Shown here piece by piece: positions 25,289-33,266 of a stretch of DNA of 64,000 nt (the first letter of the stretch is position 1; each line of letters starts with the position of its first letter). The notes beneath the pieces were generated by a model that saw nothing but the letters and a program-made list of their open reading frames with translations, searched no databases and had not been told where the DNA came from. Location of the stretch: contig NZ_BONF01000038.1 in the NCBI RefSeq assembly GCF_016862575.1, positions 62,001 through 126,000 of the forward strand, written 5' to 3'. The stretch comes from Catellatospora bangladeshensis. Its GTDB lineage: Bacteria; Actinomycetota; Actinomycetes; Mycobacteriales; Micromonosporaceae. Both the position numbers and the translations under genes were made by a program.

Positions 25289-26692
25289 TCACAGGGCCAT
25301 GTCGACGAAGCGGGAGAAGTGCAGCTGCGCGGCGACGGTGATGGTGTCCGTCGGGCCGTTACGGTGCTTGGCCACGATGAAGTCCGCCTCGCCCGCGCGC
25401 GGCGACTCCTTGTCGTAGTAGTCGTCGCGGTGCAGCAGGATCACGACGTCGGCGTCCTGCTCGATCGAGCCGGACTCACGCAGGTCGGACAGCTGCGGCC
25501 GCTTGTCGGTGCGCTGCTCGGGACCACGGTTCAGCTGGCTGACCGCGATCACCGGGCACTCGACCTCCTTGGCCAGCAGCTTGAGGCCACGGGACAGCTC
25601 GGAGACCTCCTGCTGGCGGCTCTCCGTCTTCTTCGGCGAGCTCATCAGCTGGAGGTAGTCGACCACGATGAGCTTCAGGTCGTGGCGCTGCTTGAGCCGC
25701 CGGGCCTTGGCGCGGATCTCCATCAGGTTCATGTTGGGCGTGTCGTCGACGAAGACCGGCGCCTCGGAGATCTCGCCCATGCAGCGGGCGAGCTTGGTCC
25801 AGTCGTCGTCGGACAGCTGGCCGGAGCGCAGCACGTGCAGCGGCACGCGGGCCTCGGCGGACAGCAACCGCATCACGATCTCGGTCTTCGACATTTCCAG
25901 CGAGAAGATGGCACTGGCCATGTTGGCCCGAACCGCAGCGTGACGGGCAAAATCCATTGACGCCGTTGACTTTCCAAGACCGGGTCGGCCAGCGACGATG
26001 ATGAGCTGCCCCGGCTGTAGGCCGCTGAGCAGGCGGTCCAGGTCGCTGAAGCCGGTGGGCACGCCGCGCATGCTGCCGTCGGCGGCGCCGACCGCCTCGA
26101 TCTCGTCCAGCGTCGGCTGGATCATGTCGGCCAGGATGGCGAAGTCCTCACTGGCGCGGCGCTCGGTCACGTCGTAGATGGCCTGCTGGGCCATGTCGAC
26201 GACGTCGTCCACGTCGCGGCCGGATCCGGCGGCCGAGCCGTAGCCGAGCTGCACGATCTTCGTGCCGGCCTCGACCAGGCGGCGCAGCACGGCGCGCTCG
26301 CCGACGATACGGGCGTAGTAGGAGGCGTTGGCCGCGGTCGGCACCGCGGAGATGAGGGTGTGCAGGTACGGCGCGCCACCGATGCGGCCCAGGTCGCCGG
26401 CGCTCTCCAGGGTCGCCGCGACGGTGATGGCGTCGGCGGGCTCGCCGCGGCCGTAGAGGCCGAGGATCGCCTCGAAGACGGTGGAGTGCGTGGGCTTGTA
26501 GAAGTCGTTCGCGCGCAGGATCTCGACCACGTCCGCGATCGCGTCCTTCGAGAGCATCATGCCGCCGAGCACGCACTGCTCGGCAGCGACGTCCTGCGGC
26601 GGGGTCTTCTCGAACGGCACCTGCTCGGCGGCCGGGGTCGCCGGTTGGACAGCGGTGAACTGTCCTCGCACGCCGTCACCGACTGACGTCAC
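25289..26692 (-). CDS. dnaB: Replicative DNA helicase DnaB
   Basis: A 467-residue hexameric helicase that unwinds DNA at the replication fork. The N-terminal primase-interaction domain (PPQDVAAEQCVLGGMML onward) is followed by the RecA-like core: Walker A GRPGLGKST, SLEMSKTEIVMRLLSAEARV, LIVVDYLQLM and the Q-rich VSQLNRGPEQRTDKRP arginine-finger region. There is no intein. GTG 26692 is preceded by AGGGGGG at seven bases; the longer open frame upstream reads through the DnaA-box cluster and is not supported. Confidence 0.96.
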   Translation of the reverse strand: MTSVGDGVRGQFTAVQPATPAAEQVPFEKTPPQDVAAEQCVLGGMMLSKDAIADVVEILRANDFYKPTHSTVFEAILGLYGRGEPADAITVAATLESAGDLGRIGGAPYLHTLISAVPTAANASYYARIVGERAVLRRLVEAGTKIVQLGYGSAAGSGRDVDDVVDMAQQAIYDVTERRASEDFAILADMIQPTLDEIEAVGAADGSMRGVPTGFSDLDRLLSGLQPGQLIIVAGRPGLGKSTASMDFARHAAVRANMASAIFSLEMSKTEIVMRLLSAEARVPLHVLRSGQLSDDDWTKLARCMGEISEAPVFVDDTPNMNLMEIRAKARRLKQRHDLKLIVVDYLQLMSSPKKTESRQQEVSELSRGLKLLAKEVECPVIAVSQLNRGPEQRTDKRPQLSDLRESGSIEQDADVVILLHRDDYYDKESPRAGEADFIVAKHRNGPTDTITVAAQLHFSRFVDMAL

Positions 26693-26760
26693 GGCGCCAC
26701 CCCCCTCACGAACCGATTCGATTGACCCTAGGCGCGGGGTGAACGCTGCACAAACACCCG

Positions 26761-26898
26761 CGTGGACAGGGTTGGGGGCAACCTGTGGACAACCCGGTAC
26801 AGGCTGTGGGGGACCCTGTGCACAGGGTGTGGACAACCCAACCCCACAGCCTGTGGATAAACCTCTGACCTGCTGTTTCGCGATGCACAGGGTGTGCA
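26761..26898. promoter_or_regulatory. DnaA-box cluster upstream of dnaB
   Basis: Two perfect TGTGGACAA boxes (26784-26792 and 26828-26836) and one TGTGGATAA (26852-26860) point the same way within 77 bases, with a weaker CGTGGACAG at 26761. Nearby palindromes CCCTGTGCACAGGG (26814-26827) and TGCACA-GGG-TGTGCA (26884-26898) share the CACAG word. The cluster lies in the dnaB upstream region; DnaA control of dnaB or a secondary DnaA sink are both possible. Confidence 0.6.
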
Positions 26899-26904
26899 CA
26901 GAAG

Positions 26905-26919
26905 AATCTTGCCAAGATT
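26905..26919. promoter_or_regulatory. Operator-like palindrome
   Basis: AATCTTG-C-CAAGATT is a perfect 15-base palindrome in the divergent region between dnaB and the next membrane protein gene. The binding protein is unknown. Confidence 0.45.
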
Positions 26920-27016
26920 TTCCGACGGCGTGGCGTACGTCATAAGATCGCTACTTGCCTATTCTCGCCGGTTCGGGGGATTGCCCGCGATATCGGTCTC
27001 CGCCACGCTCCCATCC

Positions 27017-27646
27017 GTGGGATATCCGGATTGGCCGGCGACTGGTGACGGCCGGGGAACGCCCCAGCACACGCCCAACACCCGGGCGGGCGGCTGGCCG
27101 CACCCGGCGGACCCCGCCGTGCCCCGCCAGCGCTCCGCCGCCGACCGCTACGGCGTGCCCGACGACTACGGCACCCCCGCCGACGCCGGGTTCCACACGT
27201 ACGTCAGCAGCGACAGCCACGACGGCTACGACGACCGCTGGCCCGACAACCTCGCCGACCACCATCCGCAGGAGAGCTACGCCGGCCTGCCCGTGCCGTA
27301 CGACGAGCCGGGCCGCGGCGACCGTGACTACGGTGCGGCACTGCTGTGGGCGGCGGGCTTCTACGCCGTGCCGCTGCTGGTCCTGATCGTCCGGGCGCTG
27401 GTGCTGTCGGGCGAGCCGGACGCCGCCTGCGTGGCCGCCGGGCTCGGCGGCTGCGACTCGGCGCGTTCGGCCGCGCTGGCCGACCTCATCAGCGGCTCCC
27501 CGCGCTGGGCGCTGGCGCTGGCCGGCGCGCTCGGCATGGCGGCGGTGCTGCGCTGGGCCAGCGACACCTGGCGCGCGGCGACCATCGGCTTCTGCGCCGC
27601 GGTCGTCGCCGGTGCGGGTACGACGGTGCTGCTCAGCATCATCTGA
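27017..27646 (+). CDS. Membrane protein of unknown function
   Basis: About 209 residues. The N-terminal half is rich in Asp, Tyr, Pro and His and probably disordered. The C-terminal half has three hydrophobic helices: ALLWAAGFYAVPLLVLIVRALVL, ALALAGALGMAAVLRW and ATIGFCAAVVAGAGTTVLL, with a Cys pair in the loop CVAAGLGGCDS between the first two. I do not recognise the family. The start is uncertain: the frame is open back to 26894, but that part overlaps the divergent dnaB regulatory region and lacks a ribosome site; GTG 27017 and TTG 26981 are candidates. Confidence 0.65.
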   Translation: MGYPDWPATGDGRGTPQHTPNTRAGGWPHPADPAVPRQRSAADRYGVPDDYGTPADAGFHTYVSSDSHDGYDDRWPDNLADHHPQESYAGLPVPYDEPGRGDRDYGAALLWAAGFYAVPLLVLIVRALVLSGEPDAACVAAGLGGCDSARSAALADLISGSPRWALALAGALGMAAVLRWASDTWRAATIGFCAAVVAGAGTTVLLSII

Positions 27647-27823
27647 CCGGTCTCCCGGCCGGGGTCGCCACATCACGGCTGATGCACGGATCGGTCACGT
27701 TTGATTCCGCTTTCGTCTCAGCTGTGCCACGGATGCGGTAAACGATCATCATCTTGCGTCCCATGAAGACCAGTCCCGTCCCGGGCCGCCCCGGCGGCGC
27801 GGACGGCTTCACGGGAGGTCCTG

Positions 27824-29272
27824 ATGAGACTCAGCATTCCCGCGGTGGCACTCAGCGCCGTGCTCGCGCTCACCGCCTGCGGTTCGAGCGACCGCGGCGA
27901 GCCCACCGCCCCGGCCGGTGACAACGGGTTCAGCCAGAACGAGGGCCGCCCGCAGCGTCCCGAGCGTGACGACCTGTCCACCTTCGCCCTCGACATCGAC
28001 ACCGCGTCGTACGGCTACGCGGCCGGCCGCATCAACGACGGGCGCCGGCCCGACCCGGACACGGTCCGCCCCGAGGAGTTCGTGAACTCCTTCGACCAGC
28101 ACTACCCCCAGCCGCGCGGTGACGGCTTCGCGGTGCACGTCGACGGCGCGCGGCTGCCCGCCTCGCACGAGGCGCCGGGCGACACCCGCCTGCTGCGCGT
28201 CGGCCTGCAGACCCGGGCCGAGGAGAACGAGCAGCGCCGCGACGCCGCGCTGACCTTCGTCATCGACGTGTCCGGCTCCATGGACGACCCGGACCGGCTC
28301 GGCCTCGTCCAGGACGCGCTGCACTACCTCGTGGACCAGCTGCGCCCGACCGACGCGGTGGCGATCGTGACGTTCAACGACCGGGCCAAGGTGGTACGCG
28401 AGATGACCCGGGTGTCGGAGAAGGCGGCGCTGCGCGAAGCGATCGACTCGCTGCGCGCCGGTGGCAGCACCAACCTGGGCGACGGCCTGGTCACCGGGTA
28501 CGAGGTGGCGCGGGACGGGTTCCGCAAGGGTGCCAGCAACCGGGTCATCCTGCTCTCCGACGGTCTCGCCAACACGGGCACCACCGACGCCGACCGCATG
28601 CTGCGCCAGGTCCGCGAGGAGGCGGACAAGGAGATCGCGCTGCTGGGCGTGGGCGTCGGCAGCGACTACGGCGACGCGCTGATGGAGCGGCTGGCCGACC
28701 GCGGCGACGGGTTCGTCGTGTACGTCTCCGAGCGGCGACAGGCGCGCGACATCTTCGTCCGGCGTCTTCCCGCCACCCTGTCCCTGCGCGCGCTGGACGC
28801 CAAGGCACAGGTGCAGTTCGACCCGAAGACCGTGGCGTCCTACCAGCTCATCGGGTACGAGAACCGCCAGGTCGAGGACAGCGACTTCCGCAACGACCGG
28901 GTCGACGGCGGCGAGATCGGTCCCGGGCACTCGGTGACCGCGCTCTACCTGGTGCGGCTCAAGCCCGAGGCGAGCGGCCGGGTCGCCGAGGTGCGGGTGC
29001 GCTGGCTGGACCCGAAGACCCGCCAGGCGTCCGAGACGTACGAGTCGATCGCCGCGGCCGACCTGTCCGGCGACTTCGCCGCGGCCGACCCCCGGCTGCG
29101 CGTCTGCTACGCCGCCGCCTTCTTCGCCGTGTCACTGCGCGGCGGCGACGGTGCCCGCGACGTGAACCTCCCCGACCTCGCCCGCATCGCCGACGACGCC
29201 GCAGCCCGCCTCGACGACCGCCAAACCGACGACCTAGCCGACCTGATCCACAAAGCCACCCGCCTGACCTGA
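27824..29272 (+). CDS. VWA-domain lipoprotein (YfbK-like)
   Basis: A 482-residue surface lipoprotein. The lipobox LTAC ends at Cys 19 after a short signal peptide. The N-terminal domain LSTFALDIDTASYGYA...RPEEFVNSFDQHY matches the YfbK-type region. The VWA domain has a complete MIDAS: DVSGSMDD, Thr in GGSTNLGDG and Asp in LSDGLANTG. A C-terminal DUF3520-like region follows. The function is unknown; metal-dependent protein binding at the cell surface is inference. This is the second VWA protein of the window, not closely similar to the VWA-TadB. Confidence 0.9.
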   Translation: MRLSIPAVALSAVLALTACGSSDRGEPTAPAGDNGFSQNEGRPQRPERDDLSTFALDIDTASYGYAAGRINDGRRPDPDTVRPEEFVNSFDQHYPQPRGDGFAVHVDGARLPASHEAPGDTRLLRVGLQTRAEENEQRRDAALTFVIDVSGSMDDPDRLGLVQDALHYLVDQLRPTDAVAIVTFNDRAKVVREMTRVSEKAALREAIDSLRAGGSTNLGDGLVTGYEVARDGFRKGASNRVILLSDGLANTGTTDADRMLRQVREEADKEIALLGVGVGSDYGDALMERLADRGDGFVVYVSERRQARDIFVRRLPATLSLRALDAKAQVQFDPKTVASYQLIGYENRQVEDSDFRNDRVDGGEIGPGHSVTALYLVRLKPEASGRVAEVRVRWLDPKTRQASETYESIAAADLSGDFAAADPRLRVCYAAAFFAVSLRGGDGARDVNLPDLARIADDAAARLDDRQTDDLADLIHKATRLT

Positions 29273-29293
29273 CCCGCCCCGCGCCCACTGCAC

Positions 29294-29312
29294 CAAGATC
29301 ACGTCGATCTTG
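29294..29312 (+). terminator. Short hairpin after the VWA lipoprotein gene
   Basis: CAAGATC-ACGTC-GATCTTG forms a 7-bp stem 22 bases after the stop. The CCAAGATC word also begins the family-1 element, so it may be a degenerate relative. Confidence 0.45.
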
Positions 29313-29378
29313 CACGAAGTGTTAGGGATTTGACCGGTTCGCCCGTGTCGCACCCACAGTTCGCGCAAGATCGGCGCG

Positions 29379-29419
29379 GCGGGGGGGTGGCGCGGGGGGG
29401 GTGGGGTGGGGTGGGGTGG
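29379..29419 (+). repeat. G-rich tract, possible G-quadruplex
   Basis: Five runs of four to eight G separated by one to seven bases, in the convergent gap before rplI. Confidence 0.7.
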
Positions 29420-29424
29420 AAAGG

Positions 29425-29464
29425 CCGAGGCCCCCGGGTCGCTGCAGCGGTCCGGGGGCCTCGG
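29425..29464 (-). terminator. Terminator of the rpsF-ssb-rpsR-rplI operon
   Basis: A 13-bp perfect stem (29425-29437 with 29452-29464) follows the rplI stop by eight bases on the minus strand, and a short T-run comes next. Confidence 0.85.
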
Positions 29465-29472
29465 GCTTGGTG

Positions 29473-29922
29473 TTACTTGGCGGCGACCACGTTCAGGTTG
29501 AACTTGGCGGTCACGTCGGGGTGCAGCTTGATCTGCACCGTGTAACCACCCGTCGACTTGATGTGGGCCGGCAGCTCGATCTTGCGCTTGTCGAGCACGG
29601 GACCGCCGGCGGTCTTGACCGCGTCGGCGACCTCGTTCGGGGTGACCGAGCCGAACAGGCGGCCGCCCTGGCCGGCACGCGCCGTCAGGGTGACCTTCAG
29701 GCCCTCGAGCTGCGCCTTGATCTCGTTGGCGTGGCCCAGGTCCCGGACCTCACGGGCCGCGCGGGCCCGCTTGATCGAGGAGACCTGCTTCTCGGCACCC
29801 TTGGTCCACAGGATCGCGAAACCCTGGGGCAGCAGGTAGTTACGGCCGAAGCCGTCCTTCACCTCAACGATGTCACCGGGGCCGCCGAGGCCGGACACCT
29901 CGTGGGTCAGAATGATCTTCAT
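29473..29922 (-). CDS. rplI: 50S ribosomal protein L9
   Basis: A 149-residue L9: [30 protein letters not shown] is the canonical rRNA-binding N-terminus, followed by the long connecting helix and the C-terminal domain ([14 protein letters not shown]...[11 protein letters not shown]). The ATG at 29922 has AGGAGG seven bases upstream. It ends the rpsF-ssb-rpsR-rplI operon. A longer open frame upstream is an overlap with rpsR in another frame. Confidence 0.97.
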   Translation of the reverse strand: MKIILTHEVSGLGGPGDIVEVKDGFGRNYLLPQGFAILWTKGAEKQVSSIKRARAAREVRDLGHANEIKAQLEGLKVTLTARAGQGGRLFGSVTPNEVADAVKTAGGPVLDKRKIELPAHIKSTGGYTVQIKLHPDVTAKFNLNVVAAK

Positions 29923-29936
29923 CAGGTGTCCTCCTC

Positions 29937-30176
29937 TCAGCGACCGGTGGTGGTGTACGGCAGGAGCGCCATCTCGCGCGCGTTCTTCACCGCGCGCGCG
30001 ATCTGCCGCTGCTGCTGCGTGGTCACGCCGGTCACCCGCCGAGCGCGGATCTTGCCGCGGTCGGAGATGAACTTGCGCAGCAGCGCGGTGTCCTTGTAGT
30101 CGATGTAGGTGATCCCCTCCTTGTCGAGCGGGTTCACCTTCTTCTTGGGCTTGCGCAGGGCCGCAGCCTTCGCCAT
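29937..30176 (-). CDS. rpsR: 30S ribosomal protein S18, cysteine-free form
   Basis: A 79-residue S18 recognisable by [28 protein letters not shown] and [14 protein letters not shown]. The zinc-ligand Cys residues present in the usual actinobacterial copy (a VCxFC-type pair and a later CxxH-type site) are absent: the equivalents read [11 protein letters not shown] and TTQQQRQ. It is therefore the zinc-independent form. It lies in the main rpsF-ssb-rpsR-rplI operon. Confidence 0.95.
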   Translation of the reverse strand: MAKAAALRKPKKKVNPLDKEGITYIDYKDTALLRKFISDRGKIRARRVTGVTTQQQRQIARAVKNAREMALLPYTTTGR

Positions 30177-30235
30177 GATCCTCTACCTCAGTTTTTGTCC
30201 ACTGACGGGACGGCCTGCCGGCCGCCGTGCATCCG

Positions 30236-30754
30236 TCAGAACGGTGGCTCGTCGTCGAAGTTGCCACCCGAACCGCCGGCCGGAGCCGCCGTGGCCCACG
30301 GGTCGTCGGCGGCGTAACCGCCACCGCCACCCGAGTTGCCACCGCCGCCACCACCGGAGCTGGCGCCGAAACCGCCGCCCCCACCGGAACGAGTCATCCG
30401 CTGCACCTTCGCCGTGGCGTTACGGAGCGAGGGGCCGATCTCGTCGACCTCGAGCTCGTAGACGGTGCGCTTCTCACCCTCGCGCGTCTCGTACGAGCGC
30501 TGGCGCAGCCGGCCCGAGACGATGACGCGGGTGCCCCGGGTCAGCGACTCGGCGACGTTCTCCGCGGCCTGGCGCCACACCGAGCAGTTCAGGAACAGCG
30601 TCTCGCCGTCCTTCCACTCGTTGGTCGCGCGGTCCAGGGTGCGCGGCGTCGACGCGACGCTGAACTTCGCCACGGCCGCACCCGACGGGGTGAAGCGCAG
30701 CTCCGGGTCACCGGTCAGGTTGCCGATGACCGTGATGGTGGTTTCTCCAGCCAT
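30236..30754 (-). CDS. ssb: Single-stranded DNA-binding protein
   Basis: A 172-residue SSB. The OB fold starts at [19 protein letters not shown], with [18 protein letters not shown] and [22 protein letters not shown] Gly-rich linker follows (residues ~125-160) and the protein ends in the acidic tip DDEPPF used to recruit partner proteins. It sits between rpsF and rpsR, as in most bacteria. Confidence 0.97.
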   Translation of the reverse strand: MAGETTITVIGNLTGDPELRFTPSGAAVAKFSVASTPRTLDRATNEWKDGETLFLNCSVWRQAAENVAESLTRGTRVIVSGRLRQRSYETREGEKRTVYELEVDEIGPSLRNATAKVQRMTRSGGGGGFGASSGGGGGGNSGGGGGYAADDPWATAAPAGGSGGNFDDEPPF

Positions 30755-30853
30755 GACCTTCTCCTCGAATCACATTTGTTCTGCCGCAAAGGTTCCCACA
30801 GGGATGCGACAGCACACGTGAAGCGGTCCGAGTTGCGGATTACCGCGGGAAGC

Positions 30854-31144
30854 TCAGCGAACTTCCGGACGGATGACCTTGGTGCGCAGCACGGACTCGT
30901 TGAGTCGCAGCTGCCGGTCCAGCTCGGCCACGGCCGCAGGCGTGGCCTGCAGGTCGATGACGGCGTAGATCCCCTCGGCCTTCTTGTTGATCTCGAAGGA
31001 GAGCCGGCGGCGGCCCCACACGTCGAGCTTCTCGACCGAGCCACCCGACGTACGGATCACGTTGAGGTACGTGTCGAGCGACGGGGCGACGGTGCGCTCC
31101 TCGAGACTGGGGTCGAGGATCACCATGACTTCGTAGTGACGCAA
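30854..31144 (-). CDS. rpsF: 30S ribosomal protein S6
   Basis: A 96-residue S6: [46 protein letters not shown] and [12 protein letters not shown]. The start is TTG, with AGGAGG ten bases upstream at 31155-31160 on the complementary strand. It leads the operon rpsF-ssb-rpsR-rplI. The leader before it is described separately. Confidence 0.96.
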   Translation of the reverse strand: MRHYEVMVILDPSLEERTVAPSLDTYLNVIRTSGGSVEKLDVWGRRRLSFEINKKAEGIYAVIDLQATPAAVAELDRQLRLNESVLRTKVIRPEVR

Positions 31145-31153
31145 GACGTACTC

Positions 31154-31238
31154 ACCTCCTATGGGCTGACGGCTACGGACTGTCCGTAGCAGGAGGTCTG
31201 CGTCGTCCGTGCGAATGCCGCGGGATAGGCCCGCGGCA
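31154..31238 (-). promoter_or_regulatory. Structured rpsF leader that can mask the ribosome site
   Basis: On the minus strand the rpsF Shine-Dalgarno sequence AGGAGGT (31160-31154) can pair with ACCTCCT (31197-31191). Between them lies a perfect 9-bp hairpin (31172-31180 with 31182-31190). A further hairpin TGCCGCGGG/CCCGCGGCA (31216-31224 with 31230-31238) lies upstream. This arrangement fits a ribosomal-protein autoregulatory leader; S6:S18 is the natural candidate ligand, by inference. Confidence 0.5.
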
Positions 31239-31339
31239 CACGGAACCCGGTTATGTTACCTGCTCCTCCGCGTGGACCCGGCGTCGCGGTCCTCGATGGC
31301 GTGGTGTGCCCGCCCACAGTCGGCATGCGGACACAGCAC

Positions 31340-31369
31340 GGCGGGGTCACCGTTTCCGGTGACCCCGCC
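31340..31369 (-). terminator. Terminator of the secreted-protein gene
   Basis: A perfect 13-bp stem (31340-31352 with 31357-31369) with a four-base loop. It follows the gene ending at 31476. The rest of the 31145-31475 gap holds the rpsF promoter and leader and no gene. Confidence 0.85.
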
Positions 31370-31475
31370 TGTGAGGAGGACCGCGGGACGCTCTGTCCGA
31401 CTGCTGGGTGGGACCTGGGGAGGAACGACCACACCGACGATGTTGGAGAGAAGCGCCCCGCGGAGACTATTGAGT

Positions 31476-32288
31476 TTACGCGAACTCTGGCCGAGTTGCC
31501 CGCTGAGCGATAATAGCGCGGATTGCCCCGGCTGACACACCAACGACACACACTGTGGCGATAATTGCCAGAAGTCCGATTGGCCCCTTGTCGGGCGAGG
31601 AGGTGCTGGCCGCCGGGTCCATCTTCTGCTCGTCGGGGCCGAGCACCACGGCAGCCGAAGGCTCGACCGCGGGCTCTTCGCCCTCGTCCGACGGTGTCGG
31701 GAACAGCGTCTCCTCGGGCTCCTCGGGAAGCTGCCCGTTCGTGCTGCTCGTCTCCTGGCCACTGCCCTGCCCGGCCTGCGGGCTCTGCCCCGCCTGGCTC
31801 GGCACCTTGGGGCTGGGCTTGGTCGACGGCTTGCGGCTCGGCGTGGCGCTCGGGCTCTGGCCGCCGGTCGGCCGGCTCGGGGCCGCCGTGGCCTTGTTCA
31901 CCACCTCGACGGTCAGCGGCTCGAACGTCGGGTTGAGGTTAAGCAGGCACTCGGGCACCATCGCGACCTTGACCGGGCCGCGGTGGAACTGGACCTCGAC
32001 CGTCTCGCCGTCGGGGACCGCGGCGCTGTCCTTGCCGTCGATCTGGAGCGTCGCGCCCTGGCCGAGCCCGTTGGTGAGCCGGACCTTGGCCTCGGCGGCC
32101 ACGGTGATCTTCGCGGTGGCCGGCTTCGAGCCGCAGAGCAGCAGACCCAGCCCGCCGCCGCTGAAGCTCACCCCTGGCGCCGCCTCGGGCTCCGCGGCCG
32201 TGGCCGGGTGCGCGCCCAGCAGCGGCAGGCCCGCGAGCAGGCCGGCCGCCGCGAAGGCGGCGGCTCGCCGTCGGATGGCGTACGACAT
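31476..32288 (-). CDS. Exported, membrane-anchored protein of unknown function
   Basis: A 270-residue protein with a signal peptide (RRRAAAFAAAGLLAGLPLLG then HPATA), a small globular region with two Cys (LLLCGSKPA and PECLLN), a long Pro/Ser/Thr/Gln linker that could cross the cell wall, and a C-terminal helix (GPIGLLAIIATVCVVGVSAG) ending in a short basic tail. There is no LPXTG motif, so anchoring by the helix is likely. I do not recognise a family. ATG 32288 has GGGGGAG eight bases upstream. Confidence 0.75.
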   Translation of the reverse strand: MSYAIRRRAAAFAAAGLLAGLPLLGAHPATAAEPEAAPGVSFSGGGLGLLLCGSKPATAKITVAAEAKVRLTNGLGQGATLQIDGKDSAAVPDGETVEVQFHRGPVKVAMVPECLLNLNPTFEPLTVEVVNKATAAPSRPTGGQSPSATPSRKPSTKPSPKVPSQAGQSPQAGQGSGQETSSTNGQLPEEPEETLFPTPSDEGEEPAVEPSAAVVLGPDEQKMDPAASTSSPDKGPIGLLAIIATVCVVGVSAGAIRAIIAQRATRPEFA

Positions 32289-32470
32289 AGCACTGTCTCC
32301 CCCTGGGGCGTGCGCCCCGGAATCCGGTCGCCTCGCGGGGGGCGAGGAGGCACGCCCGCAGGTCCCCGGCCGGGGCAGCACGGTGCGGCATTGGAATCAA
32401 CGCGAGAAGTTCGCTCCGGTTGCGGATGCACGGCGCGCAACTCGGCGCGCGGAGCGGTAATACTGGTCGA

Positions 32471-33256
32471 ATGCTTATCGGGGCCCACGTCGATTTTGAA
32501 GATCCACTAGCCGAGGCGGCGGCGCGCAACGCCGATGTCGTCCAGTTCTTCCTGGCCGATCCGCAGGGCTGGAAGGCGCCGGAGGCGCGCCCGGACGCCG
32601 CCGTGTTGCGCGACAGCGCGGTGCAGATCTTCATCCACGCGCCGTACGTGATCAATCTCGCCTCGACCAACAACCGGATCCGCATCCCCAGCCGCAAGCT
32701 GCTCGGCCAGCACGCCGCGGCGGCGGCCACGGTGGGCGCGAGCGGTCTGATCGTGCACGGCGGCCACGTCAACAAGGGCGAGGACGTGGCGACCGGCATC
32801 GAGAACTGGCGCAAGGCGCTGCAGCAGGCGAGGGACAACGGCGGCCTGCCGGTCCAGGTGCTCATCGAGAACACGGCCGGCGGCGACAACGCCTGCGCGC
32901 GCCGCTTCGACGAGCTGGCCCGGCTCTGGGACGCGGTCGGCGACTTCGGGGTCGGCTTCTGCCTCGACACCTGCCACGCCCACGCGGGCGGCGAGGAGCT
33001 GCTCGACATCGTCGACCGGGTGAAGGGCATCACCGGCCGGATCGATCTCGTGCATGCGAACGGATCACGAGATGGATTCGACTCCGGCCGCGATCGGCAC
33101 GACAATCTGACGGTCAAGAACTCAGAGCCCGGAATGATCGACCCCGAGCTGGTGGCCGCAGTGGTACGGGCCGCCGGTGCGCCCGCCGTGGTGGAGACGC
33201 CAGGTGGCGCGCAGGGGCAGTCCGCCGACATCGCGTACCTGCGCGCACACCAGTAG
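32471..33256 (+). CDS. Endonuclease IV-like AP endonuclease (TIM barrel)
   Basis: A 261-residue xylose isomerase-like TIM barrel close to the Nfo/endonuclease IV family, which cuts DNA at abasic sites. Metal-ligand motifs can be followed: [64 protein letters not shown] and VVETPGG. It is slightly shorter than E. coli Nfo (285). The ATG at 32471 is the first in frame before IGAH. It runs ten bases before the next gene on the same strand. Confidence 0.85.
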   Translation: MLIGAHVDFEDPLAEAAARNADVVQFFLADPQGWKAPEARPDAAVLRDSAVQIFIHAPYVINLASTNNRIRIPSRKLLGQHAAAAATVGASGLIVHGGHVNKGEDVATGIENWRKALQQARDNGGLPVQVLIENTAGGDNACARRFDELARLWDAVGDFGVGFCLDTCHAHAGGEELLDIVDRVKGITGRIDLVHANGSRDGFDSGRDRHDNLTVKNSEPGMIDPELVAAVVRAAGAPAVVETPGGAQGQSADIAYLRAHQ

Positions 33257-33266
33257 AGGGGAACCT

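Noticed and set aside
25289-26899. N-terminal extension of DnaB to 26899
   Set aside because: It would translate the DnaA-box cluster; GTG 26692 has a strong ribosome site and fits the normal DnaB length.
26894-27016. N-terminal extension of the membrane protein at 27017
   Set aside because: The extension reads through an AT-richer regulatory region with a palindrome, has no ribosome site and gives an atypical sequence.
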